Assembly: GCA_946902875.1 (NCBI GenBank)
Contig: OX336336.1
Span: 1,520,545 to 1,584,544, forward strand
DNA length: 64,000 bases
Reading direction: 5' to 3'
Origin: Nematopogon swammerdamellus
Taxonomy: Eukaryota > Arthropoda > Insecta > Lepidoptera > Adelidae
Of this stretch, positions 11,201-21,113 are shown piece after piece. The translations under genes and the position numbers were made by a program. Position 1 is the first letter of the stretch. Each line of letters starts with the position of its first letter. The notes under the pieces are model-generated. The model was not told the origin of the DNA and did no database searches. It saw nothing but the letters and a program-made list of their open reading frames with translations.

Positions 11201-14200
11201 CCCGCACTTCCTCACTTCGCGCCTCACGCTACACCCGCTGACGCCTAGCCTTGGAGGAAATGCTAGGCGTCAGCGGGTGTAGTGTGAGGCGCGAAGTGAG
11301 GAAGCGCGGGCCGAGGTAGGTGCAAAGCAGAAACAGACGACTAGTAATAGAGAAGAAATATGTTCACTGTACGATATGGCGCCACCGTACCTATGCAGGA
11401 TCTCAGCGGACGTGGCGGACGCTGATGTCGCAGGACGACCTGATGCAGCGTATCGTGGCCGCGGACAACACGCCGCCATACAGGCTCACCTTCTCCGCGA
11501 TACTCGCTCAGCTCAACATCACCAAGGCGACCATGTACCAAGTCAGTTCCCTCCGCCACCATAACTTGAAATGAAAATATACTTGTAGAGTGTTTTCATT
11601 TTACGAAGGCACGAGGGGTACGAGGTAGGAATAGGAAATGGTGCGAGAGGCGACCGCGCGGAGCTCAGTATAGAGAACGAACTCGGTGCCCGGTCGGTAC
11701 ACACGTTCTACACGTCTCCGCGTCGCTCCGTCGAACCGAGTCTATCCCTACTGAGCTCCGCGCGGTCTCACTCACACCACTTCCTCCTACCTCATACCCC
11801 TCGTGCCTTCGTAAAATGAAAACACTCTACCTACACCATTGTATAAAAAGGTTACAGAAGGCGAGTTTAATGCCTTGCGGCATTCTTTACGAACTAACCT
11901 TTGGGATGTGGAAAACACGTAGGGGCGGACAATGCAGTACTAAAGAGGGAACAGTAGTATGAAATATAAATACACACACACTTATACAAATTGTACAAAG
12001 ATACATACAATCAATATAAATCCTTACATATACATAATTCCATATATATATATATATACAATAAGAAACATAAATATTATGATATACACACATACTTTAC
12101 ATATATTTCAACTGGATTGAAGGTTAACACCTTCGTTGAAGAAAGGGTGTACACCCGAGAATTTTTGCGATTTGCACTCTTTGACGTAGGTACACACCAC
12201 ACGCTGTATCCCGACAATCGGGGTAAGCAGAGTAATCCGTGTTGTGCTGAAACTACTCTTGTAAATTACATCAAGCACACAACTAACCACCACATTTAGC
12301 AAAATATTAGGACAACACAACTATCAAGCAGCAAGTAAGGCACGAAGACTCACCTGCTGCATGACTCGGTGGAAGCACCACCGTGCCAAGGTGAGAGGTG
12401 GTTACCCTGTCGCCTCTGTTCTTATCCCTTTGCTCTTTTGATGGGATTATAATCTTTGTATGTATGTAAATACACATTCGATTACATATACATGATCGAC
12501 TAGTCAAAGCAATAGAATACATATTTTGCGGTAAAATTAAACATATTGCACTTTAAACGTTCAAATGGTATGGTAAAATGCAATTAATTGCAAAAAGGGT
12601 AAATTTTTATTGAATGTTTTTTATCTCTAAATATAATATCTATCATGATTAATGTTGGTATCAAGATTATTCGATTTGATTATTTAAATTTGATTTTTTT
12701 GACTTAACAAGCCAAGTTATTCAGTTTTTTTTTGCTCTCCTGTAAAATTGGGAAAAGTACTAATGTGCGCTTTCTGCATTTAGTGATACTAACTCTGTTT
12801 ACAGACCACGCGGAAATCTCTTGCCCCGGTGTGTTAGCGGCAGGCGTGGCCGCAAGGGGCGGATGGCTGTTAGGGCGCCTGGTTTTTGCAAGAAGCAAAC
12901 TCTCAAAGGTCAATGTTCTATTTCCGCGTAGTCTGAAATCAAAGTATACTTAAACGTAACCAGCTACATTTTGGCTTCAAGAGGACATCGTTATTTAATA
13001 GAATAGAATGGAATACAATAGATTATGATCTTCCTTGCACATAATTGAAATAGTAAAAGTAGTAAATGAAAATATACAAGAAAACACCAAAGTGGGCAAA
13101 GACATCATTACAAGTCATTTAATTCAGTCAAACCTTTGGGTGAAGGATGAGTAGGAAGTAGAAAAATATGTTTTATAAATGAACCTATATTATAAAATAT
13201 TATTTATACACATACACAAAATATAAACAAGGTAAACACACATTGATCCACTAATCATATAATCATATTTACAAATTGTAATTTTTTTTTCAGTCTCGTC
13301 AAATATTAATGGGATTATGTTTGCCGGCGGTGTGCACTGCGTCCGACATTCACGAACTCCTCGACTTCTCTATTCTCATCAACAACCATCTCAAGTCGAA
13401 CAGGGCCCTGCCGAGGTCCGTCAAGGTCATCAGAGTCCGCCCTCTCGACTCCAACTACACCATAGCCAGCGACTCCAGGACCATGATCCTACTGCTGTTT
13501 GTTATTCTTCTGGTGCTCCTCGTTATATTCGCTACAATGATCGACTTGAATTTAATCCACTTTCTCTCTTCCGGAACGAGAAGCTTCGACCTCGAGCAGC
13601 CGGTCATTCAGAGCGTAATGGCGACGTCGGCCATCGATTCCAAGACGAACGACAATATGCCGAGTGATCGAATCAACAGACACTTGCAAATCCACTCGAA
13701 ACAGAAACAGATAGGATCCTCCAACATCAGCTTGGCCATGCCGAGAAAGTTTCCAGATAACGCGAGGATCGTCGACATGGAGACAATGACGATCAACAAT
13801 ATCAACAACGCGAACAACGTCAACCTGGTAACGGTCAAGAAGATCATGAAAGCGGACGCGAGGCCGCCCTCTATCACGCTGGATGTCGTGTCCGTAAACG
13901 ATGGAAGCAGCTGCAGAAGATGTGGTCGATATCGCAAACAGTGTCAAATCCCCAAAGCGCCGGCGGACGGCCCCGCTCTGCCCGCTTCTCCTAAGGTCAA
14001 GTACGAAAACTACGAAGTCATATCCACCGACAAGAAGAAAGTAGAAATTGTCAAGCTGAACTGGAACTCCTTGCTGCGTAGTCTTTTGCTATCGTTTTCT
14101 TTGAACATTAGCGCGAGAAAGATTTTCAACATTAACGGACGACCTCACAGCCTGAACGCGGTTCACGGTCTCAAAGTTATCAGCGTGTTTTGGATCATTA

Positions 14201-17200
14201 ACACGCATGTTTCATTGATATATTTTTACTTGGCAGGTATGCTATGGGTATTCTGAATTTCTTTTTGTTGTCATAAAATATTATTGCACTTACATTACAC
14301 AGCCTGTTACTTCACTTCAGATAATGGTGGAGATTCCGGAAAAGGCAGTAACATTTACAAAACATTGGCCAGCGGAACCTATCCCTTCGACACCTTATTC
14401 CTGATCAGGTAAATCGAGTACTATTTCTTATTTTCGACCTATTTCCGTAGCACTCGTCGGTCGAGCTCGAGCACCTTTGGTCCCTTGGCACAGCAACCTA
14501 ATAATGCAAAGATTTCATTAAGAAAACTGTTCTTATCGACAATTATTAAAATTTTAAAGTCTATACTCACGGTCGTCTCCGAGCACTGTGGCTCGACGTT
14601 TCGGGTCAAACGTATGGCCCATCTTTCTTATCCGTTCTAGGTAACTGTATCTTAATTGATCTTGTAATGATTTCAGTGGATTGCTGAGCGCTCATCATTA
14701 CTTCTGTCTGAAGAACCGCTACTCCACAAAGGAGTTGGTGAACTTCAGCGGAGTCTTTGGTCAAATCTTGCAGTTCGTCTGCTTCGTTACCAATAGAGCT
14801 GTGAGGTATCTACCCATGTATTCTTTTTTTATGGAAACTGACACGGTTGGCTACATCACCTACAACATCCGTGATGTCAGCCCATAACATCGGGTGAACT
14901 AGGTGTCATATCAGTGCTTCCCTTCATTTCATGTCGGCTACACTGAACTGGACGGAAAACACGAACTATTTACATAGCCGTTTCAGGCTCCTGTCAGGCC
15001 GGCATGACATTCACAATCTCAGCGCATCACAGAATGTCCATGGACATCGTAAGACACCTACTTGTAGGTGAAACAACGCCACATGTCGCGCCATCCATAA
15101 AAAAAGGTATCGACCCGAACATGATTATAACTTCAGAAATAGGCCAAAATGTGGAAGTAACTGCGGAGAACCCCCAAAAGCACACGATTTTGCATGGCCA
15201 TTGACAGTTCTCCGGGCATGAGGACACAGTGGCGACAACTAATGCTCAACAAACACGCGTGAACCGTCATTTCTTTCAGGATGCTTCCAGCGTACATGTT
15301 GGTGATATTCGCGACGGCGGCGATGTCGCGGCGACACCGCAGCACCTCGCTGCTGCAGCTACCGGAGCGCGACTACATCGCCTGCGACCAGTACTGGTGG
15401 CGTAACGTGCTATACATCAACACCTTCTACAGCGCGAGAGAGAGGGTTTGTAGCTTTTATTTCATGCAATCCGGTATTGGTATTATCTGCGTCTGATGAA
15501 AAGGGCGAGAGCATATAGAACACACCCCAACCAACTATCAGCTCCGAGGAGGTGTCGTACAGGGGAATTCCCTCTGAATTCTGTCCATACCAGGGAGAGA
15601 ACACAGATGAGGATGCTATGCGGCAACACCTTTCGTCCAGTACGGTAGTAGCAAGTCGATCCAGTCGGCTACAAATGAGCCTACCACTACGGCATAGCTA
15701 TAAGTATAAATAAAGCTTTAGTTAACTGTACACTGGAACACACTCCCAGCCCGTACCTATACTTATATTTTCCCTAGACTTGATTCTGTGAGGTGATACC
15801 AATTCAGATGGGTTAATTAAACCCTACCTAAGTGGTAGGGCACAGTAAGTTAAAAAACATACCTAATTCATCTTCAAACTGCTCCTCCAGGGTGGGAGAG
15901 TCACAAGAAGCTGGTCCTTAAAAGTGGAACGTAGAAACTGATCAGAAACCATGCCGTCCTACGTTCGCAATCCTCGCTAACGATTGAATATGCATGGACG
16001 TGGTATTCACCTTCCTGTACTTAAATAACAAACTATGACACAATGCAATCTCTACACTGGCCAACCCGTCAACCATTTATAAGGTGCTTCGTTATTTATG
16101 TCAAAAATTTCGGGAGGGTTACATAGACACTCAAATAAACACGTTACGCAAAAAAAATTATATTACTTTTCGAGAAATTTAACAGAACATGTTTGCTACC
16201 TAAACATTAACCTGTGTGTAACATTAAGTAACTTGCATTGTACGGGGTCAATGACCGTACTATGATCAAACGCAGAACAGCTGTTTGTTGTAAGTAAGTC
16301 ACAAGGTCACTATGATTGGTTTTTACAGCTACTTATTTGATTTTCTTTTTTTGTTAGGAAAAAATGCTACTATAAACATATGTTTTTTTCTTATGTAAAT
16401 TGTTTATTTGAGTGCGTATGTAACCCTCCCGAAATTTTTGACATACTCGTAAATAACGAAGCACCTTATATAATTGGTTTCTCGGAAACGGCTCTAACGA
16501 TTGGGATGAAATTTTGTATTTAAATAATATAATTTTTTTCAAGTTTATCTAGAAAGGTGTAGACGCCGAGCGAAGCTCGGTCGTCCAGGTACTTGTTTTT
16601 AAGTACCGGCCCCATACAGTACATCAGGGTTGCTCTACTTACAAAACAGCTGCTCACAGACGGCAGATGATGTGTTGCAGTGGGTGCAGTGATCGTGGTA
16701 CCAGAGTGCGGACACGCAGCTGCACCTGGTCGGTGTGCTGCTGCTGTGCGCGCTGTCGAGCCGCGCGCGGCTCGCGTGCGTGCTGGCGTCCGCGCTGGTC
16801 GTCACCGCCTGCGCTACTGACTCCGCACTCGAGTAAAGAGTTCTGCGCATGTGTTGCAGTGCGCGCAGTGGTCGTGGTACCTGAGTGCGGACACGCAGCT
16901 GCACCTGGTCGGTGTGCTGCTGCTGTGCGCGCTGTCGAGCCGGGCGCGGCTCGCGTGCGTGCTGGCGGCCGCGCTCGTCGTCACCGCCTGCGCCACTGAC
17001 ACCGTACTCGCCTACAGGCACAGGATGCTCGACACGTGAGTTTCTACTTACATTGTTTGTTACCTCACATGGTTAGGGTTACTAGATGGAAAATTGAAAA
17101 GCCCTGACAAAAATTTCAATAGAAAAATCCTGACATTTTGTTGCAAACGTAATTAACTTTCAAATATTTGTTTCTGCTTTGGCGCGGGGGCAGGACTCAC

Positions 17201-20200
17201 TGGTCGAACTCCATTTCAACGAAATTTTCAAACTTCATTTCATTTCAACTCAAACGCCACCCAAAGATGGTAAAAATCTATATGTAGATAATTTAAGCTT
17301 ATTTAATTTGCCTAATATTACCAAAGTTGTTGGTAAAGATGATTATGTTTCTGGTTAAGTTTATTGCGCTATGTAATTTTCTCTAATTAGTTTATACAAA
17401 CATTACCGTTTGTATAAATTTCTTATAATAAAAAATAATTAAAAAATCTGCTGTACTTCATTGAAAAATCTTAAATTTGACATTTCAGGACAAATCCTGA
17501 TGTATGGTAACCCTACACATGGTTGACCACATACCTGCTAGATTCTTAATGAATATAAGATTACACCGAGTCCCTGCCGAAGCAAAGTCCCTTTCCAGTG
17601 TTTCGCTCGTGTCCTTACCCAGCTACGAGATTAAAATGGCGAAAATTACAGGTTGGAAGGGACATTCTCTCTATACGAGGAGCTGCTGAACAGGCCATGG
17701 ACGCGACTTGGTCCCTACTTGGTGGGATTGTTCTCCGGCTGGCTGCTCTACCATGTGGACTGCAAACTTTACATGTGCAGGGTATGTTGTCCTTTAATTT
17801 ATTCACCTTGGACGAAAGAGGGCCTCATAGTAGCCTCGGCTGTGTTCTCCTCTAGTCGAATATAACTATCAATCCAAAGCGAATGCAGCTCCTCGAAGGT
17901 GATATTGACTGGTCGGAGCATGTGCCTGGTCTCTTCAGGCTTTTTTTTTATGGAAACTGACACGGTTGACTACATCACCTACAACATCCGTGATGTCAGC
18001 CCATAACACCTTGGTGAACTTGGTGCGACGTCAGTGCTGTCCTTCGGTCGTGCCGGCTACACTGAACTGGACGGAAAACACAAACTATTTACATAGCCGT
18101 TTCGACCGACCTTTCATTCAGTGCGGTGGGACCAACCCGGGCGGGTTAAACCCTCCCACCCACCTAGTAATATAAGAAGGGAGTCGTATCCCTTAGTCGC
18201 CTTTTACGACATAGGTACACGGGGAGATATGCATTGGGGCTATTCTTTTAAAGTACCGGCCCCACACGGTACCCATATATCTTGTAAATAGACTTACGAG
18301 ATGATAATTTGCCTATTATATTTTGTTTCATAAGACAATGCCCACTTTTCCCTTCCCTTATTCCTTGCCATCCAACCTATCTTCGCAGCACTCGCCGCAG
18401 AGAAACTGAGCACCCTTTTTGTTGATTGGGCTTTTGAGAGCCCATCGGTTCTCAAAATCGTTTCTTTGTCGCGCCACTCCGGTGTGGAACTGTCTCCCGG
18501 CGAGTGTGTTTCCCGAATTCTTTAACTTGGGTGTCTTCAAACGTCGTATCAACGGGCTAGACAGCCTAACAATAATCCGTAAATCTGCTGGCATGGCGCC
18601 TCACTGAGCGTGGTTTCACGAAGAGATGGGTTTTTAGCTCTGTCGACTGTACCATTTGTCCCTCGACACGGCCACCCATGCTGGTGTACATAAAAAAAGT
18701 CTTACAAGATGATAATTTGCCTATTATATGTTTAAATATATTTTTTATGTAATCCGGTGTGGATGGCTGAGTTAGAGGGTACAAAGGGTATGCTCCGACC
18801 AGCCAATATCACCTCCGAGAAGGTAGGTGCCATACCGGAGACTTCCCTGGATTGCTGGCTATACTGGACTAGAGGAGAACACAGCCAAGGCTGCTATGCG
18901 GCCATCTTACATCCAGTACAGTGGTACCAACCCAGTCGGCTACAATTTGAGCCTACCACGTTGTAAGAGGCAAGGGAAGAGACCTACAGTTTTACACCGG
19001 TTCCTAACGGTGAAGCAGCGGGTGGTAGGTATGCACGTAAATTTTTTCGTCAGAAAAAACTCATTGGTACACGCCGACCGGATTCGAACCTCGGACCTCT
19101 CGCATGAGAAGCCGATGCCTAAACCACTCGGCCACCCGCCGCATATCATATCATATATTATAGGTATTTTGTTTCCTAGGACAATGCCCACTTTGATGCG
19201 GCAGGATTTGAGGGTCTGGTTCGTTTCAGATCCAAGTGGCCTCGCTGTGGACTGCCTCGGTGGTAGTTCTCGTTAGCACAGGCAGTGAGCTGTTCGGAGC
19301 AGAGCTAGGAGAGTACGGCAGCCTCGTCTACTCATCTCTCTCGCACACGCTGTGGAGTCTCGCAGTCGCTTGGGTTGTCTTGGCCTGCGTCACCGGTTAT
19401 GGAGGTCTGTGTGTTTCGAATGGTTTTAAACTCTTTCAAAGAAGTGAAAACGCAACCAAATAGTGTGATTTTATATACATAGTTAACCTGTCATGGTTGT
19501 CTACATCATCTGCTATACCCGTGATGGCAGCATAGTAGTCAGCGCCATGGCACTCAGTTCCAACAGAAATTATGTGCCATGGCAGTGCTTCATTAAAGGC
19601 TGATTCAAGTGTCTCTGATTGGGTGTTGAAGATCGGCTTACTGAAGCACTTCATCGATGTTGCAACTGCAAACTTGACATTACCAAGATCAACCATACAA
19701 TTTACTAAATCGTATTTCTGCGACCTGTGTTAGATACAACTCAATTATGACTTTATATCAGCTACCCCGAAAACTTCCGCTGGTAGGTCAGGTGTCATAT
19801 TGCTCAAAGCAACCTGTTTAGCTAAGTGATCAACTAGACACAGCGTAGCTACTTGCGCACTAGATGGAAGAAATCCATGTAAGGGATAAGTCCGCCTTTG
19901 CCCTTCATGTAAACATCGAGCTTGTTTCTGTAAAATGTTTTTGGAGCAATAAAGATTTCAATCTATCTATAACTTCTTATCTTCTAATGGATTCTCCTTA
20001 GATGTTCCTTCCTAAAATAGAGGGCACGTACAAGCAAACGTAGCGTGAGATTTTCCTAGGCTACGTGGGCAGACGACCTAAAAAAATCACCGGATGTAGA
20101 TGGATGAGAAGAGCGGAAGAACGCGTGTGGTGGCGTGCCTTGAAAGAGGCCTATTATTTTATTGATTTGGCCAAAAACAAACAGACTAGAAAATACAGAA

Positions 20201-21072
20201 AGATACAAACAATAATCAAATTTGCCTCCAGCATCTTTAGGCACGTATTAGACATAAAAATATAGTGGCAGCAATGACAATGCATACAAGGAAGAAGAAA
20301 TGAAAAGTTAAAAAAAGAGAAGAGATAGTAGTAGTAGCGAAATGTATACTCTGGGCTAATATAAAGAAAGAAACAGGAGAAACAACAACCCATGACACCT
20401 TTTGTCAGATGTCACGTGGTATCGAGATACGATTTTTTTTTCTTTATTTTTGAAAATTACCAAAATCCCAGCTATAAACCCTTGTAACTTTTTTGTTTAT
20501 GATTGTATCAGCACGAAATAAAATTTATTGAATTTTACTATGTATCCTTGTTCTAGAAAAAATATTATTTGATAAAGTTAATACCATGAAAAGGTTTTAT
20601 GACCTGCTAAATTCCCGAGAACGAGTAAAAATGTGACAGAATCTTAATTTCTTAATTCATTATTACAAATTTAAAAAACCCCCGACTCTTAAAAAGTCAA
20701 AAATAATTTCCGTTTACTTACTTAAAGGAGTCGGTAGACCGCTAAGTAAATTCCCGCGCAACTTTTGAGTCTTTATATTTAATTTACTTAGCGGTCCCCC
20801 GACTCCTTTAAGTAAGTAAACGGAAATTATTTTTGACTTTTTAAGAGTCGGGGGTTTTTTAAATTTGTAATTTAACTTTTATTTCAAGCTTTTTAAAAAA
20901 AACCGCATGCAAATCGGTCCACTTTTGAAGATAATAATTTTTTTTATTACTTAATTACTTAATTACTTGATTACAAACATAGCTAAGAACCATCCCGATT
21001 AAACAGGCTTCCTAATAAAAAAAACCGCATCCAAATCGGTCCATCCGTTTGGGAGCTACGATGCCACAGACA

Positions 21073-21113
<41 letters not shown>

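Noticed and set aside
13552..13947. Open frames on the minus strand opposite gene A exon 4 (131 and 109 codons)
   Set aside because: Antisense shadows of a long real exon, with no motif of their own.
16635..17021. Arg/Ala-rich frames on both strands over the exon 8 copies
   Set aside because: Wrong-frame and antisense readings of the duplicated GC-rich exon.
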